A model generated the notes under the pieces. That model did no database searches. It was not told the origin of the DNA and saw nothing but the letters and a program-made list of their open reading frames with translations. Below, one piece after another: positions 19,701 through 29,670 of a DNA stretch of 64,000 nt (position 1 is the stretch's first letter; every line of letters begins with the position of its first letter). The DNA comes from Craspedostauros australis. Taxonomy: Eukaryota; Bacillariophyta; Bacillariophyceae; Mastogloiales; Achnanthaceae. The stretch is from the NCBI GenBank assembly GCA_026770025.1, contig JAMXDE010000086.1, positions 1 to 64,000 of the forward strand, read 5' to 3'. Position numbers and translations under genes: made by a program.

Positions 19701-21536
19701 GAGGACAGAGACTACGGATCCAGTGAGACCTCGGAATCTGACGAGGAGAAGCAAGAGACTGCCCAAGAGACGGAAGCCGAAACAGCGGCGACAGAGGGGC
19801 CGAGCTTCCATACAGACGGGTCGATGTTCAACAGAGACGTCGCAGGGATGATGATAGACACCACTCACGGAAAGATGAGATTGGATGACTTCATTGCTGC
19901 GAGCCAAGTGACGAATGATCGAGTCAGACCCGAGCAAGCAAGCGTAGCTATGATGCTAGACCCTACCACCTTCGAAGAATGCTGGGACCATGCAGATCCC
20001 GAGAAGAGGAAGAAGTGGAGAGAGGCCATCAATAAGGAGTTCAACGATATGACCAGAAGAGGAGTATGGGAGAAGATCAAGAGGAACCGAATGCCAAGAG
20101 ATCGGCGATGCGTGAAGACCAAATGGGTATTCAAGGAGAAGAGGAACGGAGTCTTCCGGGCCAGACTCGTCGCCTGCGGCTACTCACAGATCGCAGGAGT
20201 GGACTTCTCAGCACACCACGCACCAGTGATTCATGACGCAACCTACCGCATCATGCTCACTATGAAGATGCTACTGCACATGGATAGTATGATCATCGAC
20301 TTCGAGACAGCATTCTTGCATGGAGAACTTGACGAAGAGATCTACATGCAATGCCCAAAGGGGATGAGGCATGAGGCCGACGAATGCTTGCTGCTCAAGA
20401 AGACCATCTACGGACTAGTGCAGAGCGCCAGACAATGGAACAAAAAGCTGGTCGACATTCTACTTAAGCTGGGATTTCGACAGAGCAAAGTGGATCCATG
20501 CCTTCTGATTCGGAATCAGGAAGGGAGACTACTGCTAATAGGCACCTACGTCGACGACTGCCTATGCATCGGAGAAAAGGAGGAGTTGAAGCAACTGACC
20601 ATCGACATCAAAGCTGAGCAATTCGGAATCAAGGTGGAAAACGACCTCGAAGACTACCTCAGCTGCAAGATCATCTTCAACAACGACCAGTCGAACTGCT
20701 GGGTGAACCAGCCACACATCATCAAGAACATCATTGATACATTCAAGGATGACGTGCTGACTCTACAACGATACGGAACTCCAGGAACACCAGGACAGGG
20801 TATCCAGAGAAACAGCGACCTACCCAAAGTGGATAGTGACCGACACAGCAGATACCGAAGCGGAGTAGGTATGCTGCTATACTTGGTGAAGCACTCACGA
20901 CCAGACATCGCGAATGCGGTGCGGGAACTTACCAAGGTGCTGGACGGACCATCAGCTGCAGCATACAAGGAGATGCTGCGAGTAATGAAGTTCGTATCGG
21001 ACACGAAGGACTACGGACTACGAATGCAACCAGCCCCATTGGAAAACGACGCATGGAAGATCGAGATCTACGCAGACAGTGAGTTTGCGGGAGACAAGGA
21101 TAACCGAATCAGTGTCGGGGGACATCTTGTCCTACTGCAAGGGGTGCCCATCGTATGGAGATCGAAGGCACAACGAAGTGTAACTCTCAGCTCAACAGAG
21201 GCGGAATACGTCGCCCTATCAGAAGCAGGAAAAGAGATTCGCTTCCTCACGCAGCTAATGGAGGACATCGGCTTGACGATGACCAAACCAGTGGATGTGT
21301 ACGTGGACAATGTGGGAGCTATCTTCATTGCCTCCAATCCGTCGACATCAGCGCGAACGAGACACATCGATATACGACATCATTTCACTCGGGAGCTGAT
21401 AGACAACGGAGAGGCACGAATTCAGTTTGTGCGCTCAGAGGACAACATCGCAGATGGCTTCACCAAGAACACAAAGAAGGAGATCTACGATAGACACAAA
21501 GGGAGTATCATTCAGTTGAGATCAACCATGGATTAA
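16788..21536 (+). CDS. pol: Host element Gag C-terminus plus complete Pol, separated from its start
   Basis: The frame opens at the insertion junction in exact phase with the gag ending at 4836. It first encodes a second CX2CX4HX4C knuckle (CKYCGKKGHKILQC). The first internal ATG is at 16872. In order: a long acidic linker, the protease motif WLGDSGASCHL (near 18003), the pre-integrase zinc region with HKMLGHVDAYT and CVDCAIGKSRQRP, the integrase core (LFMDTSS, VRCDNAGEN, GRVERKF near 18610-18910), an acidic linker, reverse transcriptase with TKWVFKEKRNG and YVDDCLCIG (20547), and RNase H with EIYADSEFAGD and SSTEAEYVALS, ending at TAA 21536. Every catalytic motif is intact. It is annotated as a disrupted gene because the nested 11.9-kb insert separates it from its promoter and initiator. 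Confidence 0.93.
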   Translation, partial: SKPKFNGECKYCGKKGHKILQCFKLKAAMKEADSANVATDGMEGNNDVALVMTDELICGPTSGNTNESENVTNLSVNTGEAKTRDNNSNYQADSKVMEDVAFAAIVEQTDTSPILSLRPHNVNNKMSNSNQGQDSYYDASLTNEEATDTEDVDDDMGEANQRRQPHRPVYNFAPEHTLVERMIENAARLTTNMAWCPLCLKRGPLYAWCVECPQVPFFIQLHNDPRGDVPSNDAERAERRALLARTGSLRYAIRASLSNVLPANEVRNELALLCYDAVHTHTGDHTPQIEPRSVYFKLHDIGMITTMAVCRNPCNINNSLEAHYRQPFPSNLISCMTLHASHSILWMHHSSNKGVRDSNPALSVLPLYTEHDDHHEVALMIGNVNDIDAKRSAIAPDHYESNTWLGDSGASCHLTNCDKGMTNVQVSDQSVKIGNGRFLKATKVGDKRMTVMQKNGRTSIVVLKSVKYVPKLWVNLLSINKALENGFDISNRGIVISLKKGSVRISFDRIMATQSGFVCGVNMVSNAKTDDQAHVGVSTNAPVDINTIHKMLGHVDAYTISRTAGRYGWNMTGKLNVCVDCAIGKSRQRPMSKATQQRAKEVGDRLFMDTSSVQTHSLGRGKYWLLVIDDYSDYCWSYFITEKSDVGSKMLLLFQWLQANQRVTVQNVRCDNAGENRSTEKLLLNKGFAPTFEYTAASTPQQNGRVERKFATLYGKVRAMLNQTHLPKTTRGKLWAEAAHTATQLENIIGTKSREPACILLNGKIPKYANDLRVFGEMGMVHIGGQTIKAKLDDRSKPAMFVGYGESHAKGVYRMMNLATSRILMTRDVTWLNKSYGEFKGIKDASRSRVMNADDDDSSSRDSSPERGVTWLRQSDSMSDIETDDDDKRSRTREQVDPEDAALEQDDLLPVQEDQEPDEDVGDESGRDEDERSEERTVEKEPPSTPVATPVAYVPRMVRDLAGYNNSPVPKEDRDYGSSETSESDEEKQETAQETEAETAATEGPSFHTDGSMFNRDVAGMMIDTTHGKMRLDDFIAASQVTNDRVRPEQASVAMMLDPTTFEECWDHADPEKRKKWREAINKEFNDMTRRGVWEKIKRNRMPRDRRCVKTKWVFKEKRNGVFRARLVACGYSQIAGVDFSAHHAPVIHDATYRIMLTMKMLLHMDSMIIDFETAFLHGELDEEIYMQCPKGMRHEADECLLLKKTIYGLVQSARQWNKKLVDILLKLGFRQSKVDPCLLIRNQEGRLLLIGTYVDDCLCIGEKEELKQLTIDIKAEQFGIKVENDLEDYLSCKIIFNNDQSNCWVNQPHIIKNIIDTFKDDVLTLQRYGTPGTPGQGIQRNSDLPKVDSDRHSRYRSGVGMLLYLVKHSRPDIANAVRELTKVLDGPSAAAYKEMLRVMKFVSDTKDYGLRMQPAPLENDAWKIEIYADSEFAGDKDNRISVGGHLVLLQGVPIVWRSKAQRSVTLSSTEAEYVALSEAGKEIRFLTQLMEDIGLTMTKPVDVYVDNVGAIFIASNPSTSARTRHIDIRHHFTRELIDNGEARIQFVRSEDNIADGFTKNTKKEIYDRHKGSIIQLRSTMD

Positions 21537-21620
21537 TGGGACAGAAGAGATGAGTGCAAGAGCGAGACAAGGGAGTGTGACGAGAGACGATTTGTGTGTG
21601 GGTGAGTATGGTGGTGCGAC

Positions 21621-21630
21621 AATGGAAGGG
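21621..21630 (+). promoter_or_regulatory. Polypurine tract of host element
   Basis: AATGGAAGGG abuts the right LTR, the expected place for the plus-strand primer. The purines are broken by a single T. Confidence 0.6.
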
Positions 21631-22407
21631 TGTCAGGAATCGGGGGTACGACTTTGCAAAGATACCCTATTCTACCGCAGCTCCCATGAGGACTGACTGG
21701 AACCGGAATGGTATTAAGTGCAAAGATACCCATGATTGCCGCAACCCCCAATAGCATCTCCCAGACAAACCGCAACCCAGCAATCGACCAGTTGCACTCG
21801 GACAGCCCAATGGCCTTACCTGTCTTATGCGACATCCAAGCACCCTCATCCAGTGGCCTACTCGGCCATGTCCCGATAACGGTCGGGAACCGAGAGATCT
21901 ATGACGATGGCAACACACCAGCCCTGAGTGAATCGAGTGAGCGCGACAACCAATATATCTGAACAAGTCGACGCGTCTCTGAGAACCTAATGTGAGAAAG
22001 CGAAACAGAGGCGATCCCTATTCACCCAAGACCACGATCCAGACGACAATAAGTTCCAAAGACCCAAAGGCGGCCATCGAGATGACCAGAGGGAGGAACT
22101 GAAATGAAGTGGGACCAGTGAGGTGACAGGAGACCGAAGGAGAGGTACCTACAGGTCTACGAGTATGAACTTGACGAATGTAGGTGCTCTCCAATCCTCA
22201 GCCAAGCAAACGATGAACCACGATGAAAGCAAGATGAAGATGCAGACGAAAGGAGCCAAGCTAAAGGGTGTAACCTCGGGTGGCTACTGCAGATCATGCT
22301 TGTTGTGAATTGGAATCAAAAGGAGATGAGCATGTTGTGCTCACAGTTCTAAAACGGTACAGACTGATAACAGATTAGTCTACTACTATAACCCCGGATT
22401 TCCAACA
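21631..22407 (+). repeat. Host element 3' LTR
   Basis: Begins TGTCAGGAATCGGGGGTACG and ends CCAACA, matching the left LTR. The same first 30 bases recur at 59384-59413 at the left end of the third retroelement. Confidence 0.93.
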
Positions 22408-22412
22408 CTGTT

Positions 22413-24795
22413 GTGTTGAAGTATATTTATTGTTGGGGATTGTTTGTTGGCATGGCTTGGGTTCTTGGCATGGCATGCTTCTTCTTTCACTCTTGATCCC
22501 ACTGCTGCATGAGCTACACAATTGCTCCACGGATGAAGTTGAGTTGAAAGGGCAGGAGGGAGGAGGCAGTGTTGATTGGTGGTCTTGTCAACGAGTTTCT
22601 GAATGGTTGTGTTCAGAGTAGAGCATGGATTGCCACACACAAGAAACCAACGCTCTTCCTCGTTGCCAACAACGCGAGTACGCCACGTATCAAAGTGCTC
22701 AATTTTTGGCATTATCGTCCGTATTTGATAGAACAGAATACAATAATAGGGTACTTACTCCAAATAAAGATTGATCAGATCCGACAATGAAGTATGTAGA
22801 TTGTATTGTAATTTGTTGTGCTCAAGTAATTTGATTGTAATGTTATCGAAGAAAGCTGGCCCAATTCTGATCTGTTGAAGTCAGAATTGTGAGCATGAAG
22901 AGTGCAATGCAAGATGATGATGATGATGAAATGAGATTGCACAAGTTGCACACAGCAATACTGCTGTAAAATGATGCCTTGCACTGTTGTATTCACATGT
23001 GGGAGGACATGTATGTTTGCAAGCACAGAGGTGAAGACAAGATCAGATGGCACGTTCAGGTCCACGATGACCAGTACTGCCATAATTCTGAAGCTGTGCA
23101 ATTGAGGACCTCTTATTCAGATCTATTGGATGAACCAATATATCTGAATTGCAAGGTGTCAACAAGATGGTGTGGAATTGAGGAATCAATATATCTGAAT
23201 TGCGAGTCAGTCTGTGAGACGAGAAAGCGATCCCACATGGGGGTTGCGGCAATTTTGGATATTAAGGCATTACGATTCATCACACACGAAGAGTCTCGTG
23301 ACTGCATCAGTATCCGTCCTGTGGTACACGAATACTACACGACTCATTTGAATACTATCAAGACGAGTGTAGTTGGAGTGTTCGATGTGTTATTGCAACA
23401 GCATGAGCGCTGTGTTTGTGTCGAGATCGGCAGCAACAGTTCAACGGTCGCTCATTGGTGCATACGTGGTTGTGGCCAGAGAATGTATGTGGAACCAACT
23501 GCAATTTTTATTCTGGCGAAAGAGTGAGTGTGACGCGGCGCCAACACAACGAGAGAGCAAGCGCAAGCGCAAGAGAGAGAGCGAGAGAGAGAGCAACGAG
23601 TGCTAGACCAATCCGTCTATCCATTCATTCTCTATTGAATGTTACTTTTTATTCTCATCGATTGTCACCTCGATTTCTCATCATTTGCATTGGCATCGTG
23701 AGAGACGATCGAGTGTGTATCATGATTGCTTCCCTGGTGGCCGAACGCAAAACGGTAGAATATACTCGATCTGTTCTTCGTTGGCTGCCGTTTGGAGTTG
23801 TGTTGGCTGTCGGCGCCGATCGTCTCAGATGCGACGATTGAAGCATCCGCAGTGAATGGGCAAGAGTACAGTTGTTGGGTGTGTCGTGTGTGATGTGTGA
23901 TGTGAGTTCGCTGGGGGCGGACATTCTGTTCTGCCTGTTGCTTTTGATTGGTGCGTCGGAGATTGGGTGGCTGGTCCATGAATCTGTCATTTGTGATCTC
24001 GTCGTGTCGTTTTCTTGATTTTCGGACATACTTTGGTTCTTCGTTGTTCGTTTGTTAAATGTAGTTTGTCCTTGTGAGCAACAAACGACATTTACACTGA
24101 ACCATTGATGATTCCCATCCAATCAGATTCGACCGAGGTGCGCCAATTTCACACCCACATTTTCGATCAAGACAACAAAACTGGATCGGGCATCGACCAT
24201 GGCATGCAGTCTATTGTCGAGTATGAGACAAGTAGACGACGCCAAGTCGATCTTCGAACCATGATGGAACCGCAAAAGCGCAGCGCTCACAATGGTGCAG
24301 GAGCGCGTCCGTGGTTCCACATATTTCAGGAGCCGCTGCAATTTGTCCACTGCCGTCGCTGATCGTCAATTCTGTTGGTTGAGTCGTTGGCCTCGTGATG
24401 CCAAGCGGTAGGAAATCATGCCCCGCACCATCTCCAGCATCCGGGCCATCCGCAAACCTGCGTAACCATCTGTATCAATTCCATGTGCATCTCCTTCCAT
24501 TCGTGGAATTCGAAAAGGCCAACACCATACGGATCCGCGAGCAATTGAAAGTCAACACACAGTCTGCCAGAGTCCGGAGCCCTCGCAAGAGGATTGCGAG
24601 CAACATCAATTCGGAGCGTGTAGATCGCTCAGTCACAACCTCCCCTTTCCCATCAGCCGGACACCATACAGTATTGAGGAATATGAATGGTTGATGCAAC
24701 TGGAATGGCATAGACTCACCCGAATTGCGGCATTCGTGCATGACACTGACGATGCCCTCCAGAAGGTGCATGTTGACGGAGAGGAATTTGCATGG
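22413..24795. other. Gene-poor stretch, decayed repeats
   Basis: I find no supported gene. Short ORFs here are Cys/His/Ser-rich shadows without motifs. Two copies of AATATATCTGAATTGC occur near 23139 and 23189, and the first resembles a segment of the host LTR (CCAATATATCTGAAC near 21950). A 16-base match to the LTR in reverse orientation lies near 23239. These suggest an old LTR fragment but do not prove one. A purine-rich GAGA tract lies around 23553-23600. Confidence 0.4.
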
Positions 24796-25240
24796 GTATG
24801 GATTTGGTCGGATAGAAATAGCACCAGACGGAATTGTGAAATAAAAATTGGACGACTACAAAGTAAACAATGAGGTGGAGGGGACGAGAGTGGTCCGTCC
24901 CTCCAGACGTCGACACTGATAGAATGCGTGATGGAAACGTTCAGGTGAGGGTGCAAAAATGTGAGTGCGAAGAATAACACGGGGTCCCGACATAGGTATG
25001 CTTTTGTTGGCATAGGAATAGCACCAGGCAGAATTGCGAAATGAAATTGGACGACTACAAAGTAGACGACAAGGCGAAGAAGACGATGGCAGTCCGGGCA
25101 TGTGGCTGTCGAAACCGATGGAGTCCGTGAACGCAGCGGAAAGGGGAAGATATTGCAACTTTATCGTGAGAAATAACACGAGAGAAAACGAGAATCCGGC
25201 AACACATCGCGCCGAACTAAAAATAGCACAGGGTGAATCG
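24796..25240. repeat. Diverged ~200-bp tandem repeat
   Basis: The segment starting GTATGGATTTGGTCGGATAG at 24796 recurs with substitutions at 24996, and both copies share AATTGGACGACTACAAAGTA. A third, weaker copy is seen near 25170-25230 (AAATAACACG, then AAAAATAGCACAGGG). The spacing is 200 bases. Copies have diverged by substitutions, so the array is old. Confidence 0.75.
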
Positions 25241-28200
25241 CATGCATCGTATTGGTGGGTGGGTATGTCCGCAGCGTTGAAATCAAGGTATGGAGTTCAT
25301 CCAACGGAGAGGATCGTGCAAAGGATGAATGCAGTAATGTTTGCAAATGTGCTACCCACGCAACAACATCGTATACCACTATTGAAAAATTCAGTAGATT
25401 GATTTGGGAGAAAATCGGGGAACCAGAAATTGGACACAGAGGGCCCAAGGCAAACAAGGAGCTGGCACGGCACAACTCCAGGTTGTGGCTCTCACACTCC
25501 TGCGCAAGCCAGAGTGGGTATGATGGTGCTGTCGTACACTGTCTAGTGTATGAGCATACCTATCGTTCAATGATAAGAATCTAATCAGTGGATTGCTAGA
25601 GTAGGCACAAGGTGGGCACCTGCAGCATAACCACAGAATGCTACATGGACACCATCGCCGCCGACACCAAGCAGCATGCCGAATGGAATAAGATTCTTGA
25701 ATGATCGATCCCAAATGCTCTGCTCCAAGTACAATGCAATCTCCATGATGCTGGTAACATTGTCTGGTACAACTGGACTGACTCCAAGAGCAAATGTGCT
25801 GACTTCTGCCCATGAGCTAATCGGTGACTTGCGCCATTCCCTTTCACAGTTGCGTGTAGCAATTTGTGGCTGCACGTACCGGCTTTTGCTCCGCGTATCT
25901 GCACCATGTCCTGCGATGGCGCCAATACGGCGACTATGGTTCGTCGCCAAGTGTGTCGATATGGTATCCTTGGGATGATCACAGCTCGCTCCATCCATCC
26001 ATTCGTCAATCTATCCAATACGTATGGTACTGGTATCAGTAGCATGTCGTGTCGTGTCGTGTCGTGTCGTGTCGTGTCGTATCGGAAAGTCACGAATGTA
26101 TTCTGGAGTGTGCGCGATTTGTCGCTCGGCTTGTGAATCAGGATGCGCAGTTCTCTTGCAAATGGACACCAGTTCTCGGCGCAGAGCAGTGGCTCACATT
26201 TTGCTCTCACGCGGACACAAGTCAATCGCGGCGAGAGGACGAGTACACGCCATCAATTCGAAAATGTTTGTGCTTGCAAGGAAATCGGAACAAGCTCTCA
26301 GCCTCATCCACACTACCTCATCCGTTAGTATTGCACTATTGTTTCATTGCTCAGAACATCCCATCCATCTGCCGCGACGCTTTCTGTACAGATGATCACC
26401 ACCAGCTTCTCGCCTATCGCTCATCCAACAACCGCTGGGGGAGACAACAAATCGCATCCGCCTGTGGAACAGCGTTCACCAATCATCAACCGCCAGTGCC
26501 ATTCATGGTTGGCGCTGGCTGTTGCTTGCTCTGTGACTATCCAGACTGCCACGAACGGTCCCAGCAGACATCAGAGAATGACGACGATCAGCGAGAGCGA
26601 GTGATGTTACCAAATCCATGGCGCAAAAAGAAAACACATGATGGTATCGCTGTCGTCGCCTGGAGCAAAATTGTCATCGTATTGCCGCAGCGCCAAGAAG
26701 AATTGTTATTCTATGCGTCGCTGCTGTCAAATCAATACAATTACCCTAAACTCAATCCACAATATGCCGTCCAAACGGCCAGGACATCGTTGTTCCTCGT
26801 CTTTGATCCACAACAACTCTGGAGACGATAACGCACCATGGAACTGATCGTCATACCTATCTCATGGGGGTAACAATGCTGACAATCCTCGCACTCCAAG
26901 TCTGCCTGCGCCGCTGACCACCAAGCGCGCCTTGTGGATGCAACACCATCGTTGACGGTTGGAATTGACGGTGGAATGTTGATTCTGCGGAAGTCAACCG
27001 ATCCATCACAAGATCGAACCTCATCAGCCTCCGATGTGCGAATAATACAAATGTGGGCATGTACAATAAAAAACAGATGTATTATATGATATACTGCTGT
27101 ACTCCCCTTCTTGTGTTCAGTGCGGTACATCATTCTGTTCTCGCAGAGCCACTCCGCAGTTTTGTGGCGCACCAGAACCGATTCTTCTGGGAATGTGTAT
27201 CAACAGGCACAAAGCAGTCCAGAATTCGCGATCGCAGTATCTGATTTGGTTTTGTTCCACACAGGTTTCTACCAAAACATCATATACTACGTCTGTATGT
27301 CCACCGAAATCAGAAAAAAGTACAGAGCGCTTCTTTGCGTGCGACATGGAACAGAACCAGGAAAAGGAATGAAACGTGATCAAGAAAAGAGCAAAATGAA
27401 CTCACAAACTTCCACAACAACAACAAGACACCAAAATCCTGTCTGAGAGGCGCAACGCGCGGCGACTCGGCAACTCGAGAAGAGCAGAGCACAGCAGAGC
27501 ACAGCAGCGTACATCAGGAATGTGCCATAGTTGCCACCGGTCAACTTTGATTCGCAGGATGGGAACGTTATCCTCCTGCACCTATCTTGTCACAGAGTCT
27601 CGTGCCCCTTGTATGAAATGAGAGACCACACATGGAACACGCGAGATCATGGTTCGACGAACCCAGCAGTGATAACAGTTCCCGCACACACGAAGTACTA
27701 CCAGCATCAGCAAAGGCAAAAGTAGCATCCCACTATACCTGGTGGAATATGCTGATAGCTCTGCACCTCCATCCCATCCTAATGTCGTACGTACAGCGCA
27801 GTGCACGTACATACCATCGCATTCTGATGCAGTTTTTCTCCTCCACACCTGTTCTGCGTCCGCCGCGAGAAACTGCGTGCAATCAATTGGGGCCAAAAAC
27901 AGCCGAAATGTGTCCAAGTTGAAGACAATGACGAGTCGCACCTGTGTCCGATCGAAAGCTAAAAACGTAAAGCACGGGCTACTGTGGGGAATTTCTCAAC
28001 TCAAGCCCTCATAACTTTTAAAATATAAAGTGTAACAATTCTAGGAAAGTCAATCTGTCACTTTCTCGTAGAGAGGAACATCATATTAAATTTATAAGGA
28101 AATCTGAGAAGACTTCCCGAGAAAGGTGTACTATTTTCGCTCAGGCGGGTCTTAAATCGAGACGAAGCGTGTGGAGGTCATTTTCGGAGTTTTTCCTCAA

Positions 28201-28297
28201 TTGCCCCTTAAATGGCATTGATTGCAATGGCCCACGAAGAGTTTCTGAGAACGAACGTAGGAGTCGAGAACGTTCTTTTCGCAGAAACGGATGTCAT
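25241..28297. other. Gene-poor stretch
   Basis: No ORF here carries a recognisable domain, and the long ones are low-complexity or Cys/His-rich in a way typical of random frames. The longest, 26049-26831, simply reads through the GTCGT repeat. I see no RNA gene. Confidence 0.4.
26046..26080. repeat. (GTCGT)7 pentanucleotide microsatellite
   Basis: Seven perfect GTCGT units are directly visible, followed by one imperfect unit. Confidence 0.95.
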
Positions 28298-28299
28298 TA

Positions 28300-29397
28300 G
28301 AGGCCTATCGCATTTCACATTCACACCCCTGTGTTCATGTCACATGTGGCACTCACGTTCGGATTTCACATTGGTACTCGTGACTAGTTCGTGACCTACG
28401 CAGAAAGACGACCAACATGACTGAATCGGCTTCTCTTCTGTAGAATAGAGCTCTAGTTTAGACTGCTCTGATATGAATGCTCCTGGCATGTTATCGCATC
28501 ACTTGTTGAGACCAAAGGTTGATAGAATCATTAATGGGTGTGATCTGAGTTGCACGCAACGCACATCCCTCTTTCTTCTCTTAGGAGCTTTGTGTTCTGA
28601 GAGTTTCGCTGCCATCTCTTCTGTCTCAACTTTGCCACAAACAGAGGTCCGGTAACATATGCGCAAGCACTTTGTCCCTGCTGATTCATAGCTTGTTCAA
28701 GGCTCTGGTGCCAATATCGATGACAGAGACCTCTTGATCACTGTATCATGGAGATGGATCAGCAGTTTGTTGTCCAATAGAAGGTCTCCACGCAGTCTAC
28801 ACAGAACTATTGCGATTGCACGTTGGGTTGGTTGGAGACCAACAACGACTTCCGATATGGCAGTCAGGATCTCCAAAAGATGCAAAATGCGCGTTGGTCG
28901 AAGTCCCTGGTCGTATCTGACGACACTAATCCTCAGAGCATCAGGAACACGCCGCGGATGTTGTATCGGGTGAAATAGGATATGAGCAAAGATTCCTCAG
29001 CTGGATCATGAAGGGGTCCTTTTATATTTGCGCGCAGATATCATATGTGAAGCTTACAGGCATATTCGACATCGTAATCGCTCTCTATCGCTCCATGCAC
29101 CTCTCATTCCGAATGCTAGTTTCATCATCACTAGCATCTCAAAAAATATCATTATTACGACAAGGACGACTCAACATTGCTGCAAATGAAGAGAAATGAT
29201 TGGCCACTGGTTTCTTTCCAACACGTGGAAGGTTGGATTGCCGGGACTGCAATGTGAAACTCAACCGTGTTTTTGGCTCCTAACACGCAATCGAGTTTCA
29301 CTTTCCGAGGGGGAAGTTCGCATGTTGCCCCTCTAAAAATATCATTATCAGGTTATTTTGTACCGTGGGACTCCCAATGTGAAATGCGATAGGCCTC
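28300..29397. mobile_element. Candidate non-autonomous DNA transposon with 22-bp perfect inverted ends
   Basis: The 22 bases at 28300-28321 (starting GAGGCCTATCGCATTTCAC) are the exact reverse complement of 29376-29397. A TA dinucleotide lies immediately outside each end (28298-28299 and 29398-29399), which would fit a Tc1/mariner-type TA duplication, though TA on both sides could be chance. The 1098-bp interval has no ORF of transposase size. Related short GTGAAA/TTTCAC motifs recur inside near 28358 and 29252. The inverted pair is observed; the transposon interpretation is inference. Confidence 0.6.
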
Positions 29398-29607
29398 TAT
29401 TGTCAACACAACATGTTTTGATTGGCTGGGTCAGTCACATCGGTGATTGACTAATTCGACCCATTTTGCCGGGTGTCCCAGGACAACGCAACCAGTCTCT
29501 CTTGGCGCTGCTGCAGTTCGCAACGGCGTTGTGCCATAGGTCAAGCTAGTCCTTAAAGATCGCATTAGTCGAGTGTCGCAATTGTACGAATTGCGATTAG
29601 CCTACTA

Positions 29608-29670
29608 TTTAGGGTTAGATTTAAGGTTGGGGTTTGGTTGGATCTAGGGTTAGGGGTAAGGTAATTTAGG
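29608..29670. repeat. Degenerate telomere-like G-rich repeats
   Basis: TTTAGGGTTAG, AAGGTTGGGGTTTGG and CTAGGGTTAGGGGTAAGG occur close together. They resemble diverged TTAGGG/TTTAGGG units. The tract is short and imperfect, so this is an interstitial relic or coincidence, not a chromosome end. Confidence 0.5.

Larger units (their letters stand above)
3071..22407 (+). mobile_element. Host Ty1/copia LTR retrotransposon (CoDi-like), interrupted by a nested element
   Basis: Two LTRs (3071-3849 and 21631-22407) enclose a gag-pol reading frame in copia order: protease, integrase, reverse transcriptase, RNase H. The element is flanked by the direct repeat CTGTT (3066-3070 and 22408-22412), a 5-bp target duplication. 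The coding region is split between 4836 and 16788 by a complete second retrotransposon. Removing that insert and one ACAAC copy leaves about 7.4 kb with a single open gag-pol frame, so this copy seems to have been intact when it was hit. No obvious initiator-tRNA primer site follows the left LTR; the sequence there starts with the palindromic CGTTTCGAAACG. Confidence 0.93.

Noticed and set aside
22979-23527. Plus-strand ORF of 182 codons
   Set aside because: Cys/His-rich with no recognisable fold, in a decayed-repeat region; probably chance.
23553-23600. GAGA/GCAAGC-rich repeats resembling a short repeat array
   Set aside because: Simple purine-rich low complexity, not evenly spaced direct repeats with unique spacers, so not CRISPR-like.
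26049-26831. Plus-strand ORF of 260 codons
   Set aside because: Starts in the GTCGT microsatellite (repeated CRVVS peptide) and shows no domain.
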